Positions 45,845 through 54,658 of a stretch of DNA of 64,000 nt are shown piece after piece; position 1 is the first letter of the stretch, and each line of letters opens with the position of its first letter. A program made the translations under genes and the position numbers. The notes under the pieces are model-generated. The model made no database searches. It saw only the letters and a list, made by a program, of their open reading frames with translations, and had not been told where the DNA came from. This DNA comes from Massilia sp. Root351 (GTDB lineage Bacteria > Pseudomonadota > Gammaproteobacteria > Burkholderiales > Burkholderiaceae_D): positions 1 to 64,000 of the forward strand of contig NZ_LMDJ01000012.1 in assembly GCF_001425045.1 (NCBI RefSeq), read 5' to 3'.

Positions 45845-47176
45845 CTAGTTGGCCAACCGCGCAGCAGCGGCCAGGGACTTGTCATCCGCCTCGGCAACCG
45901 GCGTGACGGCGGTATCCATGAAGCGCTTGCGCATCGGACGCAGCACCCACCAGGCCATGAAGGCAGCCACCGCATTCAGGCCGCAGCCCACGAAGAACAC
46001 CGCTTCCCAGCTGCCGGTGGCAGCCGTCAGGACGCTCGACAGCGGCACGAAGATCGAAGCCGTGCCCTTGGCCGTGTACAGCAGGCCGGCATTGCCCGCC
46101 GCGTTCTTGGTGCCGAAAGTATCGGCCGCAGTGGCAGGGAACAAGCTGTAGATCTCACCCCAGGCGAAGAACACCAGGCCGGTAAGGATGACGAACATGA
46201 TAGGATCGCGGCCCCAGTAGTACAGCGCCAGGATGCCCACGGACTCCAACGCAAAGGCGATGAACATGGTCTTCTCGCGGCCAATCTGGTCCGACACCCA
46301 GCCGAAGAAGGGACGCGTCAGGCCATTCAGCACCCGGTCGATGGCCAGGGCGAACGTCAGCGCCGGCAGTATCATGCCCATGATGTTAAAGGTTACGCCG
46401 TCGATCTTGAAGTCCTTGGCGATCGGGCCCATTTGCGCGGTGGCCATCAGGCCGCCGGCAGCCACCAGTACGAACATGGTGTACATCACCCAGAACACCG
46501 GCTTGCGGATGATCTGCGACGGGCCGAAGTCCGCCTTGGACTGCTGCACCTTGGTCTGCTTCTGGATCTTGTTCGGCACGTGTGCCGGTGGACGCACCAT
46601 CAGCAGCGCCAGCAGCATCACGATGGCGCCCTGGCCGATACCGAAGGTCAGGAAGGTCGCTTCGTAACCGCTTTTGGCGATCATCATCGAGATCGGGATG
46701 ATGGTGGCCGCTGATCCGGCCCCGAATCCCGCCGCCGTCAAGCCGGCCGCCAGGCCCCTCCGATCCGGGAACCATTTCAGAGCCGAGCCCACGCAAGTGC
46801 CGTACACGGCGCCGGCGCCAACGCCGCTAATGGCCGCCGCGATGTAGAGCATGGTCAGCGAGTCGGCATAGGAGTTCATGATCCAGCCCAGCGCGCACAG
46901 CAAGCCGCCGAACAGCACCACGGGACGTGGTCCCCACTTGTCGACCGCCCAGCCTTCCACTGGCACCAGCCAGGTCTCGGTCAGGATGAAGATGGTAAAG
47001 GCAACCTGGATGGCGGCCTTGCTCCAGCCGTGTTTGTCGGCGATAGGATTTACAAACAGGGTCCAACCGTACTGCAGGTTGGCGATCATGGCCATACAGA
47101 TAATGCCCATGATAAGTTGCAGCCAGCGGTACGAAGGAGGCCTGATCACCGGCGCAGTGTCATCGTCATGCTTCAT
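45845..47176 (-). CDS. oxlT: Oxalate/formate antiporter (OFA family MFS transporter)
   Basis: 443 aa, 12 transmembrane segments predicted from hydrophobic runs. OFA signatures: YRWLQLIMGIICMAMIANLQ, YGWTLFVNPI, GWAVDKWGPRP, and charged residues within helices RVLNGLTRPFFGWVSD (Arg) and LLYTAKGTASIFVPL (Lys), equivalent in context to the substrate-binding Arg/Lys of OxlT. Exchanges external oxalate for internal formate. The variant operator palindrome lies 90 bases upstream. First gene of a probable oxlT-FAH-ketopantoate reductase operon. Confidence 0.92.
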   Translation of the reverse strand: MKHDDDTAPVIRPPSYRWLQLIMGIICMAMIANLQYGWTLFVNPIADKHGWSKAAIQVAFTIFILTETWLVPVEGWAVDKWGPRPVVLFGGLLCALGWIMNSYADSLTMLYIAAAISGVGAGAVYGTCVGSALKWFPDRRGLAAGLTAAGFGAGSAATIIPISMMIAKSGYEATFLTFGIGQGAIVMLLALLMVRPPAHVPNKIQKQTKVQQSKADFGPSQIIRKPVFWVMYTMFVLVAAGGLMATAQMGPIAKDFKIDGVTFNIMGMILPALTFALAIDRVLNGLTRPFFGWVSDQIGREKTMFIAFALESVGILALYYWGRDPIMFVILTGLVFFAWGEIYSLFPATAADTFGTKNAAGNAGLLYTAKGTASIFVPLSSVLTAATGSWEAVFFVGCGLNAVAAFMAWWVLRPMRKRFMDTAVTPVAEADDKSLAAAARLAN

Positions 47177-47266
47177 TTCGTTATCTCCATATAATTATTT
47201 AGTTTGGACCGTGTCTGGTTGACCGTTGTCACGAGACGATTGTGGAAGAAGCAAAAACCGATATCC

Positions 47267-47280
47267 TTGACCGCGGTTAA
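47267..47280. promoter_or_regulatory. Oxalate-regulon palindrome before oxlT
   Basis: TTGACCGCGGTTAA, one base from the perfect palindrome, 90 bases upstream of the antiporter start. Confidence 0.7.
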
Positions 47281-47335
47281 GATTCGACATTCTTTCATTT
47301 TTTTCAAGCAAAAAATAGCAACGTTACACAGCCGC

Positions 47336-47701
47336 TCAAAAGCCCACTTCGCCGTGCCGAAGGTTGTGTTGAACGTTGTGTTGGACAGCGTGCTGCACGC
47401 TTTGCAGCTCCCCCTGCCGCACCTGCGCGCCAGCCCCGCCGCACCCCGCGCCGGCGGTCTCCAGGCAGCGCGCCATCACCTTCTGGATCGCGTTCACCAG
47501 GAACTCCGCGTCGTACACCTTCAGCATATGCGGATGGTGGTTCTCCACGTAGCGGCGCAGGTGCGAGCGCTGGCTCTCCACACCCATCTGGCCGGCGTAA
47601 TCGCCGCTGCCCCAGAACCAGCGCAAACCCAGTTCGGCAAAGGCGGCGTTGTAAGCCTGGCGCTGCGCATCGGCCAGGTTGGCGGTATCGATCTGCATCA
47701 T
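47336..47701 (-). CDS. Hypothetical 121-aa protein of the oxalate cluster
   Basis: Not a family I recognise with certainty. N-terminal part is conserved-looking (DAQRQAYNAAFAELGLRWFWG, HHPHMLKVYDAEFLVNAIQ), the C-terminus is Gln/His-rich (VQHAVQHNVQHNLRHG). RBS GGGGAG before the ATG. Same strand as and upstream of oxlT, 160 bases away. Confidence 0.65.
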   Translation of the reverse strand: MMQIDTANLADAQRQAYNAAFAELGLRWFWGSGDYAGQMGVESQRSHLRRYVENHHPHMLKVYDAEFLVNAIQKVMARCLETAGAGCGGAGAQVRQGELQSVQHAVQHNVQHNLRHGEVGF

Positions 47702-47825
47702 GGTCTGCTCCCCTTCTGTTGGAATAATGTCGGTTGACTAAGTCCATCGTAGGGCCTGACAATGATTAGTAATAGTTAAAGGTTTTTGGCATATCCATTC
47801 ACGATACTGAATACATGGGATAACG

Positions 47826-48746
47826 ATGAAACACGCCACCCTGCGCCAGCTCAAAGTGTTCGAAGCGGTGGCGCGCCACCTGAGCTTTTCGCGCGCCGCC
47901 GCCGAACTGCACCTGACGCAGCCGGCCGTATCAACCCAGATCAAGACGCTGGAAGGCCACGCGGGCCTGGAGTTGTTTGAGCAGATGGGTAAGAAGGTCT
48001 ACCTCACGCCGGGCGGCGCCGAGCTGCTGTACCACAGCCGCGCCATCATCCAGCAGTTCCAGGAAGCCGAAGACGCGCTCACCCAGTTTCGCGGCATCGC
48101 CGGCGGCAAGCTGAATGTGGCGGTGATCAGCGCGGGCGACTACTTCTTCCCGCGCCTGATGGTGGAATTCGCCCGCCGCCATCCCGGCGTGAAGCTCAAC
48201 CTCACGGTGCACAACCGCGCCGAGCTGCTGGAACGGCTCTCCAGCAACCAGACCGACCTGGCCGTGATGGTGCGCCCACCCCAGCAGGCCGACGCCGCGC
48301 ACGCGGCCTTTGCGCCCCACCCTTACGTGATCGTGGCGCCGCCGCAGCATCCGCTGGCGGGCAAACGCCGCATTCCCGTCGAGCGCATCGTGCAGGAGCC
48401 GTTCGTGGTCCGCGAGCGCGGATCGGATACCTGGAATTCAATGGAGGACGGCTTCGGCGCCCACCTGGAGCGGCTGAACGTGGCGATGGAGATCCGCAGC
48501 ACCGAGACCATCAAGCAGGCCGTTATCGCCGGCATGGGCGTGGCGTTCCTGTCGGCGCACACCATCAGCCAGGAGCTGAAGGCGGGCAGCCTGGTGGTGC
48601 TGGATGTGGCGGGATTTCCGGTGATGCTGAACTGGTACGTGGTGCATCGGAAGAACAAGCGCCTGCCGCCGGTTGCTCAGGCATTTAAGGACTTTCTGCT
48701 GAGCGATGGGGCGGTGCTAATTGAGAATTATCTTAACCCGGAATGA
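47826..48746 (+). CDS. LysR-family transcriptional regulator (CbbR-like)
   Basis: 306 aa. HTH LRQLKVFEAVARHLSFSRAAAELHLTQPAVSTQIKTLE is the CbbR/RbcR-type N-terminus; effector domain runs VAVISAGDYFFPRLMVEFARRHPGV to the end. Divergent from the 121-aa gene and oxalate operon. CbbR-like regulators in oxalotrophs can control formate or CO2 metabolism; here this is inference from position. The last coding part has a degenerate copy at 53411-53467. Confidence 0.9.
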   Translation: MKHATLRQLKVFEAVARHLSFSRAAAELHLTQPAVSTQIKTLEGHAGLELFEQMGKKVYLTPGGAELLYHSRAIIQQFQEAEDALTQFRGIAGGKLNVAVISAGDYFFPRLMVEFARRHPGVKLNLTVHNRAELLERLSSNQTDLAVMVRPPQQADAAHAAFAPHPYVIVAPPQHPLAGKRRIPVERIVQEPFVVRERGSDTWNSMEDGFGAHLERLNVAMEIRSTETIKQAVIAGMGVAFLSAHTISQELKAGSLVVLDVAGFPVMLNWYVVHRKNKRLPPVAQAFKDFLLSDGAVLIENYLNPE

Positions 48747-48901
48747 TTTAGACCGTCATCGCCTAACGGGCGCGTTCTCCAAAAGGTACAGAGGGAGGTC
48801 CTGTCAAGAAGAGGATGCCGGCGTTTTCGAACTTGGACCATCTGCATCCTATTCTGCTGAGTTCCCGTCGATCATCAGCCAAGCCAAATGATAGGACGCC
48901 T

Positions 48902-48964
48902 TTGATATTATTAAGAAATACATTATAGTTGCTAAAATCTAGCAAAATCTGCGCAAATGCGCAG
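48902..48964 (+). promoter_or_regulatory. Promoter and palindrome of the Hachiman operon
   Basis: TTGATA (48902-48907) and TATAGT (48924-48929), spacing 16, in an AT-rich stretch. Perfect inverted repeat CTGCGCA-AA-TGCGCAG at 48949-48964 lies between promoter and start, a candidate operator or leader hairpin. RBS CCGGAGG at 48975. Confidence 0.55.
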
Positions 48965-48988
48965 TCGACTTAGACCGGAGGCCATGCA

Positions 48989-49927
48989 TTGACTATCACC
49001 GCAACTGATCTCGAGTCCGCGCTCACAGGAGATCCAGAAACGCTGGATGTCCATCTCACCCTAGTGCAGCGGAACATATCAATCGATGGCCATCTGGTCA
49101 AAATTCATTGCCACTGTCTTTCAGTAGATGGAAATGGCCGTGTCCAGCCCCATCGTCTGGCGGAATACATGCGCAACGCTGTCGCTAACTACGCTATTCC
49201 TCGATCAAAGCTTGATGCGGCGAAGGCTCGCGATATCAAGTTCAACAGTACAGAGGCCCTAGCCGAGCTAGTGGAACGAGCCAAACGGTCGTTTACCGAT
49301 TTGGCCAAGACTGGCGAAGGCGGAGAAATGCTATTGTACCTTCTGGCAGAGCGATTTTTGAAATTGCCGCAAATTCTCTGCAAAATGGATTTGAAGACGG
49401 ATTCTCGCATGCACTACCATGGTGCGGACGGCGTATATGCTGGCGTTACTGAAGAAGGAATTCTAAAACTATACTGGGGTGAGTCAAAAATATACGAGAA
49501 CGCCGCTGATGCGATTCGGGAGTGCCTTAGGTCCCTCGCACCGTTCCTGATAGAATTAGATCACGAAGGTGCGGAAAGGGAGCGAGATCTTTTTCTGTTG
49601 AGCGACAAAGCAGATTTGAGCAATCCAGAGCTTACAGAAGCCCTTAGGAAGTACTTTGACAGGTCGTCCAGAATGTCGAAGCGCGTGAAATACTGTGGTG
49701 TTGCTCTAGTGGGCTTCGACGCTCCGTTTTACCCCAAACAAAGCGACCAAGCGGTAGCGGAGGAAATTGTTAAAGCATCCAACGTCGCCCTATCTGGCTG
49801 GAGTGCCAAGATCGGTGAACGACTCAAACTGGAGAAGCTGAATCAAATGGAGATTGAGTTCTTATGCATGCCCTTGCCGTCAGCCGAAGGGTTCCGCGAG
49901 GCATTCTTGGCAGCAATGGGAAACTAG
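48989..49927 (+). CDS. hamA: Hachiman defence protein HamA (DUF1837 nuclease)
   Basis: 312 aa. DUF1837 features: SIDGHLVKIHCHCLSV, EGGEMLLYLLAERFLKLPQ, KMDLKTDSRMHYHGADGVY and the PD-(D/E)xK-like active site with Asp147 and E165-S-K167 (YWGESKIY). In Hachiman, HamA is the nuclease effector released by HamB on DNA damage or phage replication. TTG start at 48989 chosen: the ATG at 48984 runs directly into a stop. Low GC and different codon use versus neighbours indicate transfer. Three bases separate it from hamB. Confidence 0.88.
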   Translation: MTITATDLESALTGDPETLDVHLTLVQRNISIDGHLVKIHCHCLSVDGNGRVQPHRLAEYMRNAVANYAIPRSKLDAAKARDIKFNSTEALAELVERAKRSFTDLAKTGEGGEMLLYLLAERFLKLPQILCKMDLKTDSRMHYHGADGVYAGVTEEGILKLYWGESKIYENAADAIRECLRSLAPFLIELDHEGAERERDLFLLSDKADLSNPELTEALRKYFDRSSRMSKRVKYCGVALVGFDAPFYPKQSDQAVAEEIVKASNVALSGWSAKIGERLKLEKLNQMEIEFLCMPLPSAEGFREAFLAAMGN

Positions 49928-49930
49928 GCA

Positions 49931-52543
49931 ATGGATCTTGAAAATCTTCAGACTTGGCTTCTTAACGAAGGCATAAAAGATGACCTAAATGATATTACCT
50001 TACTAACCGTCCGCACTGAGATAGATAATTTATTACCCGACGAATCAACTCCACTTATCAGCTCGTTGGATTGGCCTCGACTAATATTCGCGGGCAGCAT
50101 TCTTGCACGATCTAATCGACGTAACGATCAAGAAGCAGCGCTTCGAATTGCGACTGCGGCAATTTCGCTGGCCGACGATCTTTCACTGAGAGATGCTGGT
50201 GCAGTACTTCTCGGAAAGCTATCCAATTTCCGTGCAGTCGCCTTAGCTACCAATCGGCATATGCTGGCAGCTAATTTAGACAGCCGCTTGGGTATCGCCC
50301 TTGGTCTTGAAGCTCAACGCAGAGAAATAGAGCGATCTATCTTAGTCCAGTCAAGTGGGATCTGGCTACAGGTGAATGACTTTCAACAGCAGTTTTGGAA
50401 TAATGCTACTGGCGAACAGTGGCTTTCCGCATCAGCGCCAACAGCTTCTGGCAAAACTTACCTAGTGCTTCAGTGGCTTATCGACCAAATGGTGACCGCA
50501 AGGGCGCAGGTAGCAGTCTATATAGCACCGACTCGCGCGCTTGTATCTGAAATAGAAGATAACCTCAAAGAGCTTGTTAATAAATTACCGCCTGGAACAG
50601 ATCAAGTTGATGTGTCATCGCTGCCTTTTCCCGATATATATCGTACGGCAAAGTCAGGAAAAACTAGGGCAATTCTCGTCTTCACACAAGAGCGATTGCA
50701 CTTGCTAGCAAATGTACTTGGGCCTGCATTCTCTATTGACTTACTAATTGTAGACGAGGCACACAAGATCGGTGATAACCAGCGTGGGGTAATTCTACAG
50801 GACGCAATAGAACGCGTAACTCGTGCGAATCCTAAGCTCAAAGCTGTTTTCATAAGTCCTGCGACCCAAAACCCGGAGGAACTACTTGCTGATGCACCGC
50901 TGGGCGTTCAAACTGTTGCTGTCAACAGTGACTCATCTACAGTTCTTCAGAACTTGATTACTGCAACTCAAGTTCCTCGAAAATCCAAACTGTGGGCGCT
51001 GAACCTAAAGCAGCAAGCATTAGATATTCCGCTCGGCACTCTACAACTTGCAAGTACGCCAGCAGGAATCAAGAAACGACTCGCATTCATTGCTGCGGCA
51101 GCAGGCGAAAGAGGGGGAACGCTGGTTTATGCAAACGGAGCAGGAGAAGCCGAAGAGGTAGCTGATTTAATCAGTCAACTGCTCCCAGCACCTGAATCCA
51201 TTGACATCGAGAATGCTCAACTAGCAGAGCTCGCGCGAAAAGGTGTTCATCAAGGGTTCCGACTCGCCCCGCTGGTGGAACGTGGTGTCGCCTTTCACTA
51301 TGGCAATATGCCTTCCTTGCTACGTCTTGAGATCGAACGGCTATTCCGTTCGGGGAAAATTCTTTTCCTCGTCTGTACCTCGACTCTAATTGAAGGTGTG
51401 AATTTATCTTGCCGCACCATCATTGTACGTGGGCCTCGTAAGGGTAAGGGTCATCCGATGGAGCCCCACGATTTCTGGAACTTGGCTGGCCGAGCTGGCC
51501 GATGGGGACACGAATTTCAAGGAAATATTATTTGTATAGACGCTGATAATAAGGATGCTTGGCCAAACGGAATTCCTAGTCGCGCACGTTACCCGATAAG
51601 ACGGGAAAGCGATGTAGTTCTCGACCTGGGAGACGCGATAGTAGACTATCTTTCAAAGCGTAGCCAACCGGGCCTCTCCAGCAATGAGGAAAAAGAGCAA
51701 TTTGAGCAGGTCGGCGCCTACTTACTTACAACCTTTATGCGACTCGGCTCCATAGCAAGCGCCAACATCGCAAAGCGGCACGATAAGACTTTAATCGCCA
51801 GACTCGATGAAGGCTTAGCAGTTTTGGCGCAGCAGATAGAAATCGATGTAGACCTCGCATCTCGGCACCCTGGAGTAAGCGCCGTCGGCCTTCAGCAGCT
51901 CCTCGACGCATTTCGAAATTATATTGGTGATGTGGAAAATTTACTGCCCGCAGAGGTTGCAAGTAATGACAGTTACGACCGGTTTGTAACGATTATGCGT
52001 CGAGTTAATGAACATTTGTTTGTCGCCTTCACCCCTGACTCCCGGATCAGACTATATGCTCTAGTTGTGGTCAAGTGGCTAAAGGGATTTAGCCTCGCTA
52101 GAATTATCGGCGATAGTATTGATTGGCACCAAGAAGTGGGCCGGGCATTTACTCTCCCGGAATTAATCCGCGACACGATGCAGCTTGTTGAGCAGATCGC
52201 ACGGTTCAAAGCTCCGAAATACCTATCGGCCTATATGGATGTGCTGCACCTGCACTTACGAGAAGTCGGACGTGAAGATTTAATCGATGAGGGATTGGAC
52301 ATCGGAACACAGCTTGAATTTGGCGTTTCGTCTCGAACGCTGATTTCCCTTATGGAACTTGGGCTTTCACGCTTGAGCGCCGTAGCTCTCTATGAGAAGA
52401 TTGCACGCGATGATATGAACAAAGATGAGTGCATCCAATGGATCTCTGACCGCGTGGATCACTTTACCTCAATGGGCATTCCCGCACTCATCATCCGTGA
52501 AGTGCGGGAACGCCTCACCCTGTCTAGCAACATCTCCACTTAA
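49931..52543 (+). CDS. hamB: Hachiman defence helicase HamB
   Basis: 870-aa superfamily 2 helicase. Walker A SAPTASGKT (Lys175), motif Ia APTRAL, DEAH box VDEAHK (275-280), motif III-like SPATQN, motif IV-V region LVCTSTLIEGVNLSCRT, motif VI NLAGRAGRWG. The C-terminal ~300 residues are helical. Senses DNA damage or foreign DNA and holds HamA inactive until triggered (established for Hachiman). Directly downstream of hamA; AT-rich throughout. Confidence 0.9.
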   Translation: MDLENLQTWLLNEGIKDDLNDITLLTVRTEIDNLLPDESTPLISSLDWPRLIFAGSILARSNRRNDQEAALRIATAAISLADDLSLRDAGAVLLGKLSNFRAVALATNRHMLAANLDSRLGIALGLEAQRREIERSILVQSSGIWLQVNDFQQQFWNNATGEQWLSASAPTASGKTYLVLQWLIDQMVTARAQVAVYIAPTRALVSEIEDNLKELVNKLPPGTDQVDVSSLPFPDIYRTAKSGKTRAILVFTQERLHLLANVLGPAFSIDLLIVDEAHKIGDNQRGVILQDAIERVTRANPKLKAVFISPATQNPEELLADAPLGVQTVAVNSDSSTVLQNLITATQVPRKSKLWALNLKQQALDIPLGTLQLASTPAGIKKRLAFIAAAAGERGGTLVYANGAGEAEEVADLISQLLPAPESIDIENAQLAELARKGVHQGFRLAPLVERGVAFHYGNMPSLLRLEIERLFRSGKILFLVCTSTLIEGVNLSCRTIIVRGPRKGKGHPMEPHDFWNLAGRAGRWGHEFQGNIICIDADNKDAWPNGIPSRARYPIRRESDVVLDLGDAIVDYLSKRSQPGLSSNEEKEQFEQVGAYLLTTFMRLGSIASANIAKRHDKTLIARLDEGLAVLAQQIEIDVDLASRHPGVSAVGLQQLLDAFRNYIGDVENLLPAEVASNDSYDRFVTIMRRVNEHLFVAFTPDSRIRLYALVVVKWLKGFSLARIIGDSIDWHQEVGRAFTLPELIRDTMQLVEQIARFKAPKYLSAYMDVLHLHLREVGREDLIDEGLDIGTQLEFGVSSRTLISLMELGLSRLSAVALYEKIARDDMNKDECIQWISDRVDHFTSMGIPALIIREVRERLTLSSNIST

Positions 52544-52564
52544 CGCCACTTCGATCGGATAAAT

Positions 52565-52861
52565 ATGCCTGCGAAACCAATAACTCTCGGCCCAATGAAG
52601 TTTGCAAAACGCGGTGACGCTGTTGCTTTTTTAACAGCGATGCTACACCGGTACGATGAAGGAGATAAAGTTAGCGCCGATGACGCGGTAATCTTGCAGG
52701 CCACCGTAGAAAACCATCCCGACTCCGCCAAGAAAATTGGATGCGGAATCTCTTCCTTCAGCGTTCGTAGCGCTGACTATGGCACAAAATGTTTCTGGGT
52801 CAATCGCAGCGATGGGACGACAGAAAAATTTTCGATTAAAGCCTCCATCCATAGCGGATAG
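52565..52861 (+). CDS. DUF3223 family protein, third gene of the Hachiman operon
   Basis: 98 aa. KFAKRGDAVAFLTAMLHRY, KVSADDAVILQATVENHPDS, KIGCGISSFSVRS and TKCFWVNRSDGTTEKFSIKASI match the DUF3223 pattern, a small domain related to the plant DeCL domain found in Pol IV/V large subunits. Starts 21 bases after hamB and shares its low GC. Not a core Hachiman component; it may be an accessory or an independent cargo gene. Confidence 0.75.
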   Translation: MPAKPITLGPMKFAKRGDAVAFLTAMLHRYDEGDKVSADDAVILQATVENHPDSAKKIGCGISSFSVRSADYGTKCFWVNRSDGTTEKFSIKASIHSG

Positions 52862-52904
52862 TTGCGCGACTGTAATTTTTCATCGCCCCATCGGAATATG
52901 AGAA

Positions 52905-52992
52905 GCGAAACCGTCAGGCAGTCCGCCATGCGGCAGCCGCCTTCGAAGATGGAACCAATGCTCCCCTGCGCGATGTCTGTAGCCACCTTCGC
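52905..52992 (-). pseudogene. Relic of the 3' end of an HDAC-family gene
   Basis: Reads EVATDIAQGSIGSIFEGG on the minus strand, matching the C-terminal EVAADTAQGRIVSILEGG of the intact gene at 54659-55603; the DNA aligns to about 54697-54785. Same orientation as the intact gene. Diverged, so an old event or a copy from a relative. Confidence 0.65.
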
Positions 52993-53644
52993 CAGCGTCT
53001 ACAGGTTCCGAAAAAGTATAGCCAGATCCAGGACGGAATTCAGCTAACCGGCCATCGTTATACGCGCCGATCAACTTCGAGCGCACAATTGCGCGGTGCC
53101 GGCATAGCAGGTGATGGATAACGTCAAGGAATTTAGGCAGGTTGCTACTGAGTATGACAGGCCTCAAAGATGTTGTTGGGGCTGCAGCGCCCCCACGCCA
53201 GCCGATATGGAGAGACCTCGTGCTACGAAGACAGAACAGCGTGTGGGCCCGAGTTGCCGCTGACGTTGGGGCAATGGTTGGGGGCTGAAGATGCCGAAGT
53301 TATGCCACAGTTCCCTTGGCGTGATCGCACCGGGTGGTTACCCGAAAAAGTGATATGCCTCGCCGACCAGCATATGTCTTGCCCTCCAGTCGCCACAGAT
53401 CGTCGATCGAGAGCCGAAGGCAGCAGCTTGGCGGTGCTGGATGTGGCCGGGCTCAGGTGATGTTGATTAGTGCGTTCTGCGCCGCAATAACAATTGCGGC
53501 AACCAGTAGCGCACGCGCTGAGGGTTTCCTTCTGGATGATGACTCGCAATAACTGCAATTCGGCACTTGCTCAGTCATTAGAGTCTGCGATAACTCTTCA
53601 GCTACTTCTACAACTATTCGCCCAACTCAGCACTCAAACCCCAA
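52993..53644. other. Degenerate non-coding stretch with a LysR relic
   Basis: No convincing gene. 53411-53467 aligns with the 3' part of the LysR gene (48573-48631), including GGTGCTGGATGTGGC and the following GTGATG, in plus orientation (protein SLAVLDVAG versus SLVVLDVAG). The rest is moderate-GC sequence with short frames and unassignable. Together with the HDAC relic it reads as a scar of a duplicated or exchanged LysR-HDAC junction. Confidence 0.5.
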
Positions 53645-54394
53645 TCAGGAAGCCATCTGATTATTTTGTACTTCATTGGTTACTGCCCCCTTAGCTCGGG
53701 GCGACCTCGAGTATTTAGCCTTAATTAGGGCTATCTTATCTTCAATACGGAACGCTTGAGTACGATCCAAATCCTCAACAATCCTCCTGCTAACGGCAGC
53801 AAAATGTTTCATACCATTTTTCTCGGGAGACTCGATAATCATCTCAATCATATCTGCCAGCCCCTGCGCGCCGCTGCGAAGTCTGTCCAGCTTGACAATG
53901 TCTAAGCTCAAAATATCAGCCGTCAAGCCCGCGTTAATATCATCATTTTTTGAATTGAGCGCCTGAACAAGCTGGCCGTGCGCAATCTTGTTCCTGAGCT
54001 GACTTGGCTCCTCAATGTACGTCTTGACTAGCTCATCGAGTTTTTCCTTAGCATTCAAGACATCCCCGGGATCAGCAGAAGCGATACGCGCCAAACCCAG
54101 CTCAACGCATTTTTTCCAACCGTTGACAACATTCCTAGAACCAACCGCTTTTATTGAGTCGATCTCCGCACAACTAAAACCATACGGAGTATGAATCAGC
54201 TTTGAAAATAGTGCTTCAGCCCATGCAGAATAACTAAGCGCCACAAGCCGAGTCAGTGCTTTTGCGGACGAGGTGTTGCCGCTGATGAAATCACGGTGAA
54301 TGAGCCGTTTCAGATTCGCCAAAGTTGCCTGGAGCTCCCGAACATTCTGAGTTTGGGCCTGAAAGACGATGAGTTTTTTTTGATCAGTTAACAT
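53645..54394 (-). CDS. HEPN-motif protein of the defence island, unknown
   Basis: About 249 aa, all-helical by composition. LRNKIAHGQ contains the R-x4-H motif of HEPN ribonucleases; upstream AWAEALFSKLIHTPYG is typical of HEPN-like RiboL-PSP/MAE families. Low GC, opposite strand to hamAB. ATG at 54394 favoured; a GTG at 54418 is an alternative. A degenerate tRNA-like element lies ~40 bases upstream on the same strand. Likely an RNA-targeting abortive-infection type protein, by inference only. Confidence 0.6.
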   Translation of the reverse strand: MLTDQKKLIVFQAQTQNVRELQATLANLKRLIHRDFISGNTSSAKALTRLVALSYSAWAEALFSKLIHTPYGFSCAEIDSIKAVGSRNVVNGWKKCVELGLARIASADPGDVLNAKEKLDELVKTYIEEPSQLRNKIAHGQLVQALNSKNDDINAGLTADILSLDIVKLDRLRSGAQGLADMIEMIIESPEKNGMKHFAAVSRRIVEDLDRTQAFRIEDKIALIKAKYSRSPRAKGAVTNEVQNNQMAS

Positions 54395-54432
54395 TGATTC
54401 TTTGCGTATAAAAAGCACTCCGGGAATACTCT

Positions 54433-54509
54433 TTATACGCCCGGAATCGAACCGGGACCTCCCAAAGACTAAGTCTCTGGCGCTCTAACCATACTTAAGC
54501 TACGTATCC
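54433..54509 (-). tRNA. tRNA-like element, probably degenerate
   Basis: Minus-strand sequence has a perfect T-arm (CCCGGTTCGATTCCGGG), a D-arm (GCTT...GGTTAGAGC) and a five-pair inner acceptor stem (ATACG/CGTAT). The first two acceptor pairs mismatch, CCA is not encoded, and the anticodon arm cannot be folded with the conserved U33: the best fold CAGAG/CTTTG gives loop ACTTAGT. Either a tRNA pseudogene, a mobile-element tRNA or an engineered-like decoy beside a HEPN gene. Confidence 0.45.
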
Positions 54510-54658
54510 GATTTGATTATAGCATTTTAATTTCACCAATGCAACATGTTGATTTGGTTGGCGCAATCAGGCTTTTCGACATTTTAAGGCGTTCTACAAC
54601 TTAAGCATGGGGAACGCCCAAGAATAGAGAAGCGCCCTATCTTCTTTAAGGGGGTGCG

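Noticed and set aside
53170..53460. Possible 96-aa coding frame
   Set aside because: No RBS or family, and its end is a decayed copy of the LysR gene; treated as non-coding.
54433..54509. Functional suppressor tRNA (loop could be read as anticodon TTA)
   Set aside because: The fold that gives this has no U33 and mismatched acceptor ends; calling a suppressor would be over-interpretation.
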